From contig NZ_BONY01000011.1 of the NCBI RefSeq assembly GCF_016862955.1, forward strand, positions 62,001 through 126,000: DNA of 64,000 nucleotides, given 5' to 3'. Under the pieces are notes generated by a model. The model saw only the letters and a list, made by a program, of their open reading frames with translations. It did not search any database and was not told where the DNA came from. Origin of the DNA: Rhizocola hellebori. Its GTDB lineage: Bacteria; Actinomycetota; Actinomycetes; Mycobacteriales; Micromonosporaceae. Within the stretch, counting starts at the first letter, position 1. The number at the start of each line of letters is the position of its first letter. This document shows positions 8,110 through 16,563 of the stretch, piece after piece. Made by a program: the position numbers and the translations under genes.

Positions 8110-8430
8110 GTGGGCATCCAGGACATCATCGAAGGCAAGAGGCAGTGGCGGGCGCATGTGGCTCGGGTCAAGGCGCTCCCGCCGGACTACCAAATCGTCT
8201 ACAGAGAGATGCAGAGGTACCTGTTCAAGGTCGGCCCGATCGACCTGTCCGACGGGCGCCTGCTCACTGGGATCGTCGACTTCTTCGAGGAGGGCGCGGC
8301 GTCCGGCAAGGGAGTTCTGCAACTCATCGGCAACGACGTCGCCGCCTTCTGCGACGATCTGATCAAGGACTCGCGCACCTACGCCGACATCTATCAGGAG
8401 TCCCTCGGCTCGCCCCCGCTTTCGTCCTAG
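8110..8430 (+). CDS. DUF1048 family protein (second copy)
   Basis: 106-aa paralogue of the preceding protein. Shared layout: KRQWRAHVARVKALPPDYQI, IVDFFEEGAASGKGVLQLIGNDVAAFCDDLI. GTG start one base after the upstream stop, so it is translated from the same transcript. It ends 9 bp from the convergent gene on the other strand. No transporter gene follows, although ABC transporters often accompany this pair in other genomes. Confidence 0.85.
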   Translation: MGIQDIIEGKRQWRAHVARVKALPPDYQIVYREMQRYLFKVGPIDLSDGRLLTGIVDFFEEGAASGKGVLQLIGNDVAAFCDDLIKDSRTYADIYQESLGSPPLSS

Positions 8431-8439
8431 GAAGGAGGA

Positions 8440-9048
8440 TCATGGTTGGGTGTCGCTGAGGGTCTCCACGATGTGGCGGATGGCGTTTCGGACCAGATCG
8501 TGGTGGGCGGCGGGGCATTGGCCTGAGATGACCAGCGACTGACCGGCGCCGACTGGGAAAGCCCAATGTGTTTGCCACCATGGACTGTCGGCGTATTCGA
8601 AGTCCAGCTCAAAAACTTCGATGTCGTCGAGGTGATACTGCGCGGCGAGTTTCTGGCCAGGTCCTGTCCAGCCGGCCGCATCAAGCATCTTCTCGGTCGG
8701 GAAAGGGCCTTGTGGATATATCCGCGCTTCGTCCGGGCCGAAAAGGTAGAAGGGCGTGGGGTCGTTGGCGTCTACCGATACGCCGATGACGAAACCGTCC
8801 GGCCAGGTGAATCCGTAGATGCCGGTCTCGGCGCGCCAATATTGGTGCTCTGGCCCGGGGCTGACGTCGACGATGCCTTCGGCCGACTCGCGGTGCTGGC
8901 TGTCCACGGTCGCGGTGAGCCGGCTGGCGTCGGCCCAGTGGGTCACCCGCACCCTGTCGGGCGTTTCGCCGTCGCGCTCGAACTCGTAGGGCCAGTAAGG
9001 CAACAGCCGCATGCCGAAGCCGCTGAGGCGGACGAACACGTGTCCCAT
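8440..9048 (-). CDS. conserved hypothetical protein
   Basis: 202-aa soluble protein that I cannot assign to a family. It is rich in aromatic residues and beta-like strands (FVRLSGFGMRLLPYWPYEFE, WPDGFVIGVSVDANDPTPF) and has no signal peptide. The ATG at 9048 is preferred; the longer frame upstream reads the phosphatase gene out of frame. It lies 10 bp downstream of the histidine phosphatase gene on the same strand, so the two probably form an operon. Confidence 0.65.
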   Translation of the reverse strand: MGHVFVRLSGFGMRLLPYWPYEFERDGETPDRVRVTHWADASRLTATVDSQHRESAEGIVDVSPGPEHQYWRAETGIYGFTWPDGFVIGVSVDANDPTPFYLFGPDEARIYPQGPFPTEKMLDAAGWTGPGQKLAAQYHLDDIEVFELDFEYADSPWWQTHWAFPVGAGQSLVISGQCPAAHHDLVRNAIRHIVETLSDTQP

Positions 9049-9058
9049 CGCAGGCACC

Positions 9059-9613
9059 CTACCCTTCCGAAGTTCTGTTTTGGAGCCTGTACTCCCAGCC
9101 TTCGCGCCATGCGAACGGGTGGGTGATCTGATGCTCGAGCGGCACGCCGTTGACGCGTTCCTCGATCGCCCATGCGGTGGCGACGTGTCCGATGACGAGG
9201 ATGCGTTGGCCCGACCAGCGGGAGGGTAGGTCGTCGAGGAATCCGTTGACTCGGGCGATGGCCTGCCGCCAGCTTTCGCCGCCGGGATAAGGGTGGTCAA
9301 GGTGAGCCTGTTTGTGTTGGTGCAACTGCGCTGCGGGCATGCCGTTGAGGCGGCCGTAGTCGCATTCGCGCAGTCGCCAGTCGTGCAGGATCGGCACCTC
9401 GGAACCGTCGAAGGCGATGGTCGCGGTTTCGACCGCGCGGTAGAGGTCGGAGGTGAAGACGGCGGTGATCCCGTTGTCGCGGCGGCGCTCCCCCAGTTGT
9501 GCGGCGAGCTCGCGGCCGCGTTCGGACAGCTTGCCCGGCAGCCAGCCGGTCGCCAGGCCGAGGTCGTTGTCCTCGCTCCATGAGTGGGTCTCGAACACGA
9601 GCTCTATCCCCAT
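9059..9613 (-). CDS. histidine phosphatase superfamily protein with altered RHG motif
   Basis: 184-aa protein of the phosphoglycerate mutase-like fold. The N-terminal RHG motif is replaced by ETHS (residues 8-11) but keeps the catalytic His10. SDLYRAVETA supplies the second phosphate-binding Arg, RLRECDYG the acid, and VIGHVATAW the second His. ATG 9613 is preferred over TTG 9634. The substrate is unknown. The loss of the RHG arginine is a real difference from canonical members, though related actinobacterial proteins with a TH motif are, to my knowledge, common. Confidence 0.8.
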   Translation of the reverse strand: MGIELVFETHSWSEDNDLGLATGWLPGKLSERGRELAAQLGERRRDNGITAVFTSDLYRAVETATIAFDGSEVPILHDWRLRECDYGRLNGMPAAQLHQHKQAHLDHPYPGGESWRQAIARVNGFLDDLPSRWSGQRILVIGHVATAWAIEERVNGVPLEHQITHPFAWREGWEYRLQNRTSEG

Positions 9614-9645
9614 GGACGCCGACCCTATCCACAAGATGCGGAGGT

Positions 9646-9663
9646 GGTGGGGTTAACCCCACC
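9646..9663. promoter_or_regulatory. 18-bp perfect palindrome in divergent promoter region
   Basis: GGTGGGGTTAACCCCACC is a perfect 18-bp palindrome between the divergent histidine phosphatase (start 9613) and ABC ATPase (start 9722) genes. Such symmetry suits a dimeric repressor operator; a short hairpin is also possible. The cognate regulator is not evident; the response regulator encoded at 13025 is one candidate. Confidence 0.5.
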
Positions 9664-9721
9664 GCTCCAGCTCGGATCAGCACTATCGATCGTGGTCGAA
9701 CCGATCTCTAGCGTTGCTGGC

Positions 9722-10474
9722 ATGGCTGATCACACACATGCCCTCGCGGTTGAGGGACTTACCAAGCGACACGGGTCCGGGGCCGGGGCCGTGGACGCTC
9801 TTGTCGGCGTCGATCTCAGTTTCGCGCGTGGCACCTTCACCGCCATCATGGGCCCGTCGGGTTCGGGCAAGTCCACTTTGCTGTCCTGCGTGGCGGGGCT
9901 GGAACGGCCGACGTCCGGGCGTGTTCTGTTGGAGGGCACCGATGTCACGAGCTGGGACGAGGCTCGGCGTACCCGGATGCGCCGGGACCGGATCGGCTTC
10001 GTGTTCCAGGACTTCAGCCTTATCCCCTACCTGTCCGCGGCGGAGAACGTGGCGCTGCCGGCGCGTCTGGCCGGGCGGAGGGTGGGTGCGGAGGCGATGC
10101 GGCTGGCGCTTGAGCGGGTGGGTTTGCAGAGCCGGGCCGGGCACCTGCCGAGTGCGCTTTCAGGAGGTCAGCAGCAGCGCGTCGCCATCGCGCGGGCGCT
10201 GATCGGCCAACCTGCGGTGCTGCTGGCCGACGAGCCGACGGGGGCGTTGGACAGTGCGACCGCACGTGACGTGTTGGCGCTGCTGCGCTCGGCCGTCGAC
10301 GAGCTGCGCCAGACGACGGTGATGGTCACCCATGACCCGGTGGCCGCCTCGTACGCAGACATGGTGGTGTTTCTGGTGGACGGCAGGGTGAGTGGCCGGA
10401 TGACCGCTCCCACCGCTGATGCCGTAGCCGCGCAGCTGGCTCATCTCGACCAGCTGACCGGGGTGGCCCGATGA
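9722..10474 (+). CDS. ABC transporter ATP-binding protein, MacB/LolD type
   Basis: 250-aa ATPase with Walker A GPSGSGKST, Q-loop FVFQDFSLIP, signature LSGGQQQRVAIAR, Walker B LLADEPTGALD and the H-loop VTHDP. These are the features of the LolD/MacB/FtsE group that pairs with FtsX-type permeases. The ATG at 9722 (MADHTHAL) is used; the upstream frame is non-coding. It is coupled to the permease gene by an ATGA overlap. Together with the following two-component genes it resembles antimicrobial-peptide or envelope stress export modules. Confidence 0.92.
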   Translation: MADHTHALAVEGLTKRHGSGAGAVDALVGVDLSFARGTFTAIMGPSGSGKSTLLSCVAGLERPTSGRVLLEGTDVTSWDEARRTRMRRDRIGFVFQDFSLIPYLSAAENVALPARLAGRRVGAEAMRLALERVGLQSRAGHLPSALSGGQQQRVAIARALIGQPAVLLADEPTGALDSATARDVLALLRSAVDELRQTTVMVTHDPVAASYADMVVFLVDGRVSGRMTAPTADAVAAQLAHLDQLTGVAR

Positions 10475-11793
10475 CGGCGCTCGCGCTTCGCTCGCTGCGC
10501 CACCGGCTGCCTGCCGTCGCGGCGACGTTTGTGGCAGCTCTGCTGGGCACGGCCATGATGGCTTCGTTCGCGACGCTGCTCGAGTCGGCTGGCGGCGCTT
10601 CCGGCGAAGACCAGGAGCTGCTGATCATCATGGGCGGTGTGGTCGGCGGCTGGGACGCGCTGATCGTCCTGTTCTCGGTCGCGTCGACGGTCGGGATCAT
10701 CGCTGACCAGCGAATACGCGAGGCCAGTCTGTTGCGGACCATCGGCGCGCTGCCCCGGCAGGTGCGGGCGATGATCGTGTACGAGGCGGCCGTGGTGACT
10801 GTCGTCGCGGCGGCGGCCGGCGCGGCGATCGCCTCGATCGGTGGGCCTGCCCTGTTCGACGCCCTGCAGCGGGGCAACCTGATCACCTCATCGTCGACGT
10901 ATGCGGGCGGGCCGGCCTCACTGTTGGCGGCGGCGGGGATCGTGGCGCTGGTCAGCACGGTCGCGGCGGGGATCTCGTCGCGGCGCGCCACCCGCGGCCC
11001 GGCGGCGTTCTCGTTGCGCCAGGCGGAGGTGCCGGCGCGTGGGCTGCGCTGGTGGCGGGTCGCGATCGGGGTTGGGCTGGTCACGTCCGGTCTGGTGTCG
11101 GCGGTCATCACCATCACCGTCACCGGAAAGTCCGACGATGCCTACGCCGCTATGCAGACGTCGGGGTCGGCCTCGATCGTGGTCGGGGTCGGGCTGGCCA
11201 CACTCGCCCCGCTGCTGTTGCGGCTGCTGGCCCGTCCGCTGCGCCCGCTGCTGGGTGGCTCTGGCAGTGGCCATCTGGCCGCGCTGAACACGACCCGGCG
11301 GGCCTACCTGCTCGCCGGCATGCTCGCCCCGGTGATCGTGTTGATTTCCGGTGCGGTCGGCACGCTGCTGATGGTCGGCATCGACTCGCGCACGCTTACG
11401 GCTGCCGGGGATCCGGAGGGCGTCGGCGACACCATTACCACGATCAATTCTGTGGTACTGGGAATGGTGTGCCTGTTCGCCGCCATCATGGTGGTCAACG
11501 CCGGGGTGGCCGTCGTGTCTCAGCGGCGTCCCGAGCTCGACCGGCTCTGGCGGCTGGGCGCCACCTCGGATCAGCTGCGCACCAGCATCGTGATGGAAGC
11601 CGCGATGGTCGCGGCTATCGGGATCCTGCTGGGCCTGCTGGGGTCGACGGCGACGGCTGTGCCGTATTCGATCGTGCGCCATGAGGGGCTGATCCCCAAC
11701 GGCCAGCTGTGGCTGGCGCCGCTGATCGCGGGGTTGGCGGCGGTGCTCGCGGTCGGTTCGGCTTGGGGCGCACAGCGCCGGCCGGCCCGGTGA
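10471..11793 (+). CDS. FtsX-like ABC transporter permease
   Basis: 440-aa membrane protein. Hydrophobic helices occur near the N-terminus (AVAATFVAALLGTAMM), around ALIVLFSVASTVGIIA and across the rest of the protein, with two FtsX-type units: REASLLRTIGALPRQVRAMI in the first and RPELDRLWRLGATSDQLRTS in the second, the classic cytoplasmic loops of FtsX domains. It overlaps the ATPase by 4 bp. The following sensor kinase starts 14 bp downstream, suggesting a four-gene operon. Confidence 0.9.
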   Translation: MTALALRSLRHRLPAVAATFVAALLGTAMMASFATLLESAGGASGEDQELLIIMGGVVGGWDALIVLFSVASTVGIIADQRIREASLLRTIGALPRQVRAMIVYEAAVVTVVAAAAGAAIASIGGPALFDALQRGNLITSSSTYAGGPASLLAAAGIVALVSTVAAGISSRRATRGPAAFSLRQAEVPARGLRWWRVAIGVGLVTSGLVSAVITITVTGKSDDAYAAMQTSGSASIVVGVGLATLAPLLLRLLARPLRPLLGGSGSGHLAALNTTRRAYLLAGMLAPVIVLISGAVGTLLMVGIDSRTLTAAGDPEGVGDTITTINSVVLGMVCLFAAIMVVNAGVAVVSQRRPELDRLWRLGATSDQLRTSIVMEAAMVAAIGILLGLLGSTATAVPYSIVRHEGLIPNGQLWLAPLIAGLAAVLAVGSAWGAQRRPAR

Positions 11794-11807
11794 GAGACTG
11801 TTGCGTC

Positions 11808-13040
11808 ATGGAACCGTCGCAGACCCGATTGGCGCCGCTGCTCGCGGTGCCAATCGGCGTCGGCGGTGTGCGCGAACGGCTGCGGCTCACCGCGGTGTCG
11901 GCCGGCCTCGCGGTGGCGGGGATCGCGGCTCTGGTGCTGGCGCTGCTGATGACCGGGGCGTTTCCGGCACTGCTTTCGCTGACCGGGTTCCTGATGCTGT
12001 GGCTGGTCGTCCCCTTGGCGGCCCTGCTGGCCCAGGCGCATCGCAGCGTCGCGGGCCGGCTGCTGGGCCAGCCGGTGGTCGCTGGGTATGCGGACACCAC
12101 CGGCAAGAACCCGATCACGGCCGCCTTCGTCTGGATTCGCGATCCGGCACGGTGGCGCGACTTCGCCTTCTGCTGGTTCTCCGGCACCGGTGGCCTGATC
12201 ATGTCGCTGGTGCCGGTGGTGTGCCTGATCGGGCCGTCGGTCCACATCGTCCTCGCGCTCACCTGGGGCAATTGGCTCTGGTTCGCCATCGCCGCCGCAC
12301 TTTTGGGACCGCTGTTGGTGGTGTGGTGGTTTGTCACCGTGCCGATAGTGCGTGGCCGGCTGCGCGCCGACCGGGGCATCCTCGGCCAATCCCCCAGCCA
12401 GAAGCTGCAGGCCAGGGTGAATCAGGTGGTCAGGTCGCGGTCGGCGACGGTCGATCACAACGAGGCCGAGCTGCGCCGCATCGAACGCGACCTGCACGAC
12501 GGCGCGCAGGCGAGGATCGCCGCCGCGGGCATGAACGTGGGGCTGGCCGAGAAGCTGGTCCACTCCGATCCCGATTCGGCGGTCGCGTTGCTGCGGGAGG
12601 CGCGTGACACCACGATCAGCGCCCTGGAGGACCTGCGCACGCTGGTAAGGGGAATCCACCCGCCGGTGCTCGCCGACCGTGGGCTGGTCTCGGGCATCGA
12701 GGCCCTGGCCATCCCCATCCCCATGCCTGTCACTGTCGCGTTGCGGCTGCCCCGGCTCGCCGCGCCGGTCGAGTCGGCGATCTACTTCGCGGTGGCCGAG
12801 TGTCTGGCCAACGTGGCCAAACACGCGCGGGCGTCGCGGGCGTGGGTTGTCGGCGACCATGACGGCCAGACGCTGCGGCTGACGGTGGGAGACGATGGGC
12901 GCGGCGGCGCCGACCCGGCCGGCAGCGGCCTGCTGGGCGTGGCCCGGCGGCTGGCCGCCTTCGACGGCACCCTGATCGTGACGAGCCCGCCAGCCGGGGG
13001 CACCGAGGTGCGCATGGAGGTGCGGTGCCGGGCGATCTGA
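11808..13040 (+). CDS. two-component sensor histidine kinase (NarL/LuxR-type partner)
   Basis: 410-aa membrane kinase. The N-terminal half carries paired hydrophobic hairpins (about residues 30-80 and 120-185), a membrane-embedded sensor domain. The HisKA_3 box is RRIERDLHDGAQARI with the phospho-acceptor H230. The HATPase end shows VAECLANVAKHARAS (N-box) and GDDGRGGAD (G-box). The ATG at 11808 was chosen because it follows the permease closely. The response regulator overlaps its 3' end by 16 bp. Such permease-linked kinases often sense the transporter's substrate. Confidence 0.92.
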   Translation: MEPSQTRLAPLLAVPIGVGGVRERLRLTAVSAGLAVAGIAALVLALLMTGAFPALLSLTGFLMLWLVVPLAALLAQAHRSVAGRLLGQPVVAGYADTTGKNPITAAFVWIRDPARWRDFAFCWFSGTGGLIMSLVPVVCLIGPSVHIVLALTWGNWLWFAIAAALLGPLLVVWWFVTVPIVRGRLRADRGILGQSPSQKLQARVNQVVRSRSATVDHNEAELRRIERDLHDGAQARIAAAGMNVGLAEKLVHSDPDSAVALLREARDTTISALEDLRTLVRGIHPPVLADRGLVSGIEALAIPIPMPVTVALRLPRLAAPVESAIYFAVAECLANVAKHARASRAWVVGDHDGQTLRLTVGDDGRGGADPAGSGLLGVARRLAAFDGTLIVTSPPAGGTEVRMEVRCRAI

Positions 13041-13672
13041 GGGCCCTGGTGGCCGAGGACCAGATGCTGCTGCGCGTCGGTCTGGTCAGGATCCTCGAGG
13101 CAGGCGGCATCGCCGTGGTCGCCGCTGTCGGCGCCGCGGACACGCTCGCCGAAGCGTTGGCGCGCAAAGATCTGGACATCGCGATCGTGGACGTGCGGCT
13201 GCCGCCGACCTTCACCACCGAGGGGCTCGAAGCGGTCGTGAGGGCACGCTCGTCTCGGCCTGGCCTGCCCGTGCTGGTGCTGAGCCAGTATGTGGAGCCG
13301 CTTTACGCGCGTGAGTTGCTGGCCTCGGGGACCGGATCGGTGGGCTATCTGCTCAAGGACAGGGTCGTTGACGTCGACGGGTTCGTGGCGGCCGTGCGCC
13401 AGGTCGCCTCGGGTGGCACGGTGCTCGATCCGGAGGTGGTGGCCGGGCTGCTCAGCGCCCGCCCGCTGGACCGCCTCACCGACCGGGAGCGGGAAGTGCT
13501 CACGCTCATGGCCGAAGGCCGGTCCAACGCGGCCATCGCCATCCGCCTCTACGTCACCGAGAAGGCGGTGGACAAGCACATCAACAACATCTTCACCAAA
13601 CTCGACCTCCCGCCCGCCCCCGACGACAACCGCCGCGTCCTGGCGGTCCTGGCCTGGCTCAACGCCGGCTGA
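13025..13672 (+). CDS. LuxR/NarL-family response regulator
   Basis: 215-aa regulator. Receiver domain: acidic pocket ED (11-12), phospho-acceptor D56 in AIVDVRLPP, then VLSQY and LLKDRV. The C-terminal LuxR helix-turn-helix is LTDREREVLTLMAEGRSNAA onward, with EKAVDKHINNIFTKL as the recognition part. GTG start inside the kinase gene gives coupled synthesis. The likely target is the upstream ABC operon promoter. Confidence 0.94.
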   Translation: MPGDLRALVAEDQMLLRVGLVRILEAGGIAVVAAVGAADTLAEALARKDLDIAIVDVRLPPTFTTEGLEAVVRARSSRPGLPVLVLSQYVEPLYARELLASGTGSVGYLLKDRVVDVDGFVAAVRQVASGGTVLDPEVVAGLLSARPLDRLTDREREVLTLMAEGRSNAAIAIRLYVTEKAVDKHINNIFTKLDLPPAPDDNRRVLAVLAWLNAG

Positions 13673-13687
13673 CGGCACAATGGAGCG

Positions 13688-14308
13688 GTGGCGGGCCTGC
13701 TGGCGCAGCTGGAACCCGAGCAGCGCGCGGAGCTGCTCGACGACTTGAACTACCTCAACCTGCGCCAGATCCGGTCGTTTTGCGAGCGCCACACGATCCC
13801 TTACCGGATCATCGCCGGTGCGAGGGCAACCGCGGACACCGATCGCAAACCCGTGATCCTGCATCGGGTTCGCCATTTCCTGCTGACCGGTGAAGTGCTC
13901 GACGCGACCCGGCTGAGCGCCGGCATCGTGCGCCGCGACGCCCCGCCCGGCGTGCTGCGCCCTTCCGATCGGCTCTACTACCGCTGGTACAACAAAACTT
14001 ATGAGCCGGTCATGCAGTTGCTGGCCGACTTGACCGGTGGCCGGTTCCACAACGGCGCTCTGGCCCGGGTCCTGATCATGGAGTACTGGACAAGTGGCCG
14101 CGCACCAACGTTTCGTGAGTTCGCCCAGGCGTGGATCGCGGCCACCGACGGGCCGCGCGATCTGGTTTCCGGGGAGTACGCCTTCCTCAGCGACCTGCAG
14201 CGCGGCGAGGCTGGCCCTGACTGGAAACACAAGCGGCAGCAAAGAGCCCAGCGATTCCTGTCCGTCATGGAAAATCTGGAGCGGGCAGCTGGTCGCGGCG
14301 GCGGGTGA
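13688..14308 (+). CDS. hypothetical protein with SAP-like N-terminus
   Basis: 206-aa protein. Residues about 10-60 (DDLNYLNLRQIRSFCERHTI ... HRVRHFLLTGE) resemble a SAP-like helix-loop-helix, sometimes used for nucleic-acid binding. The rest is helical (YYRWYNKTYEPVMQLLADLT) and ends in a basic stretch (DWKHKRQQRAQR). I do not recognise a catalytic motif. GTG start 15 bp after the response regulator. Its 3' end overlaps the convergent sigma-factor gene by 44 bp, which is unusually long. Confidence 0.6.
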   Translation: MAGLLAQLEPEQRAELLDDLNYLNLRQIRSFCERHTIPYRIIAGARATADTDRKPVILHRVRHFLLTGEVLDATRLSAGIVRRDAPPGVLRPSDRLYYRWYNKTYEPVMQLLADLTGGRFHNGALARVLIMEYWTSGRAPTFREFAQAWIAATDGPRDLVSGEYAFLSDLQRGEAGPDWKHKRQQRAQRFLSVMENLERAAGRGGG

Positions 14309-15494
14309 GGTAGGCCGTCTCGGCGGAGTTGCTGGCCAGGGCAATGGCCCGGTCGTAGGCGGCTCGCGCCTCTTGGCTTCGGCCCAGCCGGCGCAGCAGA
14401 TCGGCGCGGGTGGCGTGGAAGGCGTGGTAGCCGTCCAACGGCAGCGGGTCCACCTGTGCCAGCGCGACCTGCGGGCCGTCGAGCTCGGCCAGTGCGATCG
14501 CCCGGTTGAGCCACACGATCGGGGAAGGATCGAGGCCGACCAGCTGGTCGTAGAGCGCGACGACCTGCGACCAGTCGGTGTCGCGGATGTCGCGGGCGTC
14601 GGTGTGCACGGCGTTGATCGCGGCCAGGATCTGATAGCGCCCCGGCGCCTGCCCGGCGGCCAGCCGTGCCCGGACCAGGGCATGGCCTTCGGCGATCAGG
14701 TCACGGTCCCATACGCCACGGTCCTGCTCGCCCAGCGAGACCAGCTCACCGCCGGCCGACACCCGGGCGGGCCGGCGGGCCTCGGTCAGCAGCATCAGCG
14801 CCAGCAGCCCGGCGACCTCACCATCGCCGGGCAACAGGTCACCGACCAGCCGGGTCAGCCGGATCGCCTCGGCGGTCAGGTCGGCGCGGACCGCCTCCTT
14901 GCCGGGATCGGAGGCCAGATAGCCCTCGTTGAAGATCAGATAGAGGACGGCCAGTACTCCGGTGACCCGTGCCGGCAGGTCCTCATGTGAGGGCACTCGA
15001 TACGGGATCCTCGCCGCCCTGATCTTCTCCTTCGCCCGGGTGATCCGCCGGCTCATGGCGGTCTCCTGGACCAGGAACGCGCGGGCGATCTCGGCCACGG
15101 TGAGCCCGCCGACCATCCGCAAGGTCAACGCCACCCGCACCTCCATCGCCAGAGCCGGATGGCAGCAGGTGAAGACGAGGCGCAGCCGGTCGTCGTCGAT
15201 GGCGCCGACCGGCTCGGGGGTGTCGGCCAGCATCAGCGCCTCCTTGTGCTTGTCCTCGCGCTTGACCTCACGCCGAAGCCGGTCGATGCCTTTGCGGTTG
15301 GCGGTGGTGATCAGCCAGGCGCGGGGGCTCGGCGGGACGCCGTCCAGCGGCCACCGCTGCACGGCGGTCGCGAAGGCCTCCGCCGCCATCTCCTCGGCGA
15401 CGTCGAGGTCGCCGAAGCGCCTGGCCAGGGTCGCCACTACCCGGGCCCACTCCTCGCGGTGGACCCGTGTGAGCACCTCACCGAAGTCGGTCAC
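14265..15494 (-). CDS. ECF RNA polymerase sigma factor, ECF42 type
   Basis: 409-aa sigma factor, about twice normal ECF length. Region 2 is VHREEWARVVATLARRFGDL ... AEEMAAEAFATAVQRWPLDG; region 4 is RMVGGLTVAEIARAFLVQET followed by AMSRRITRAKEKIR. The long C-terminal extension (about residues 185-409) has the DUF6596 and TPR-like helices (WLNRAIALAELDGP, HATRADLLRRLGRSQEARAA) typical of group ECF42. This group lacks an anti-sigma and is co-encoded with a DGPF-domain protein, as here. GTG start overlaps the DGPF stop. Regulation may run through the C-terminal extension. Confidence 0.9.
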   Translation of the reverse strand: MTDFGEVLTRVHREEWARVVATLARRFGDLDVAEEMAAEAFATAVQRWPLDGVPPSPRAWLITTANRKGIDRLRREVKREDKHKEALMLADTPEPVGAIDDDRLRLVFTCCHPALAMEVRVALTLRMVGGLTVAEIARAFLVQETAMSRRITRAKEKIRAARIPYRVPSHEDLPARVTGVLAVLYLIFNEGYLASDPGKEAVRADLTAEAIRLTRLVGDLLPGDGEVAGLLALMLLTEARRPARVSAGGELVSLGEQDRGVWDRDLIAEGHALVRARLAAGQAPGRYQILAAINAVHTDARDIRDTDWSQVVALYDQLVGLDPSPIVWLNRAIALAELDGPQVALAQVDPLPLDGYHAFHATRADLLRRLGRSQEARAAYDRAIALASNSAETAYLTRRRDQLPAPDFP

Positions 15495-15826
15495 GCGCCG
15501 TGGAACGGGCGCAGCTCGAGCCGGCGGTTGCAGGCCTTCGAACCCTGGGCGGCCAGCCGCAACGCCACGTCGAGGTCTTCGGCCTCGATGATCCACAGGC
15601 CGATGACGTACTCCTTGGACTCCAGAAACGGCCCGTCGGTGAACACCGGTTCCCCGTGCCGGCCGTCGATGACGGTGGCGGTGCTCGGCGCGGTGAGGCC
15701 GTTGGCGAACACCCAATGGCCTTCGGCCTTGAGCTTGGCATTGAACTCGCCGATCGCGGCCATCTCGTTTCCGTCGTCGGAGTCGGTCGAATCGTTGAGC
15801 ACGGAAATCAGATACTGCTGCGCCAT
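15491..15826 (-). CDS. YCII/DGPF-domain protein
   Basis: 111-aa protein of the DGPF/YCII-related family. The family motif TDGPFLESKEYVIGLWIIEA is intact, close to the consensus DGPFAETKE. It lies directly upstream of, and overlaps, the ECF42 sigma factor; this pairing is conserved in actinobacteria. It is small, soluble and of unknown chemistry. The ATG at 15826 follows an AGGAGA site. Confidence 0.9.
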   Translation of the reverse strand: MAQQYLISVLNDSTDSDDGNEMAAIGEFNAKLKAEGHWVFANGLTAPSTATVIDGRHGEPVFTDGPFLESKEYVIGLWIIEAEDLDVALRLAAQGSKACNRRLELRPFHGA

Positions 15827-15977
15827 CGTCGGTCATCTCCTGTGGTCGTGGCCGCCCCTTCGGGCCGCCGCTCAGCCCTGATACGAACGCCGCTGCCCCG
15901 ATCCGACATTTTTCTTCGAGGAATTTCGCACGCCTTGATGCTATCGGCGGTGATCACCCGCGGGCCGCCGAGTGGCC

Positions 15978-16523
15978 TTAGGACGAGGGCTTGGGTTTGG
16001 CCGGCCAGATGGTGTGGCTGACGGGGAAGGCGACCAGCCAGATCACGATCACTGTGGTGAGCCGCCCTATCCAGGCCCAGAGCTGTTCGGTGCGGGCCGG
16101 GTCCGCCACGTACCAGATCCCGGCGAGCAACAGCAGGCAGGCGACCGCCCAGCCGAGCACGCCTTTGCCCCACTCGCGCCACTCATAGCGGGTGCGTTCG
16201 CGGCCGTACTTGGGCGGGGTCCACGGCGGCGGGCCACCTGCGAAGCGGTGCGCGAAACGCTGATCGGCCCAGCGCATCATGCTGTGCCCGAACGCCACCG
16301 AGAAACCCAGGTAGGCGGCGGCCAGGCCGTGGCTCCAGTCCGCGGTGGCGCCCGAGCGCAGATGGGCGACGGTCGCGATGAGCAGCACGAGGTCGATCAG
16401 CGGTACGCAGAGCAGCAGAACGGTGCTGAAAGGGCGCCACCTGAGCAGATATCTGCTGGCCAGTCCGGCGCCCAGAACTACCCAGAATCCGATCTCGCAG
16501 CCGATGATGACGGCCAACAACAT
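15978..16523 (-). CDS. conserved membrane protein
   Basis: 181-aa protein with about five hydrophobic segments: LLAVIIGCEIGFWVVLGAGL, VLLLCVPLIDLVLLIATVA, LAAAYLGFSVAFGHSM, VLGWAVACLLLLAGIWYVA and VIVIWLVAFPVSHTIW. A conserved-looking cytoplasmic loop is GPPPWTPPKYGRERTRYEWR. Similar small membrane proteins of unknown function are frequent in actinomycetes. ATG 16523 is preferred; GTG/TTG codons just upstream are alternatives. Confidence 0.75.
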   Translation of the reverse strand: MLLAVIIGCEIGFWVVLGAGLASRYLLRWRPFSTVLLLCVPLIDLVLLIATVAHLRSGATADWSHGLAAAYLGFSVAFGHSMMRWADQRFAHRFAGGPPPWTPPKYGRERTRYEWREWGKGVLGWAVACLLLLAGIWYVADPARTEQLWAWIGRLTTVIVIWLVAFPVSHTIWPAKPKPSS

Positions 16524-16563
16524 GGACACCAAGGTAACCGCGCGAAGCGAAGGCCGGTGGCCC

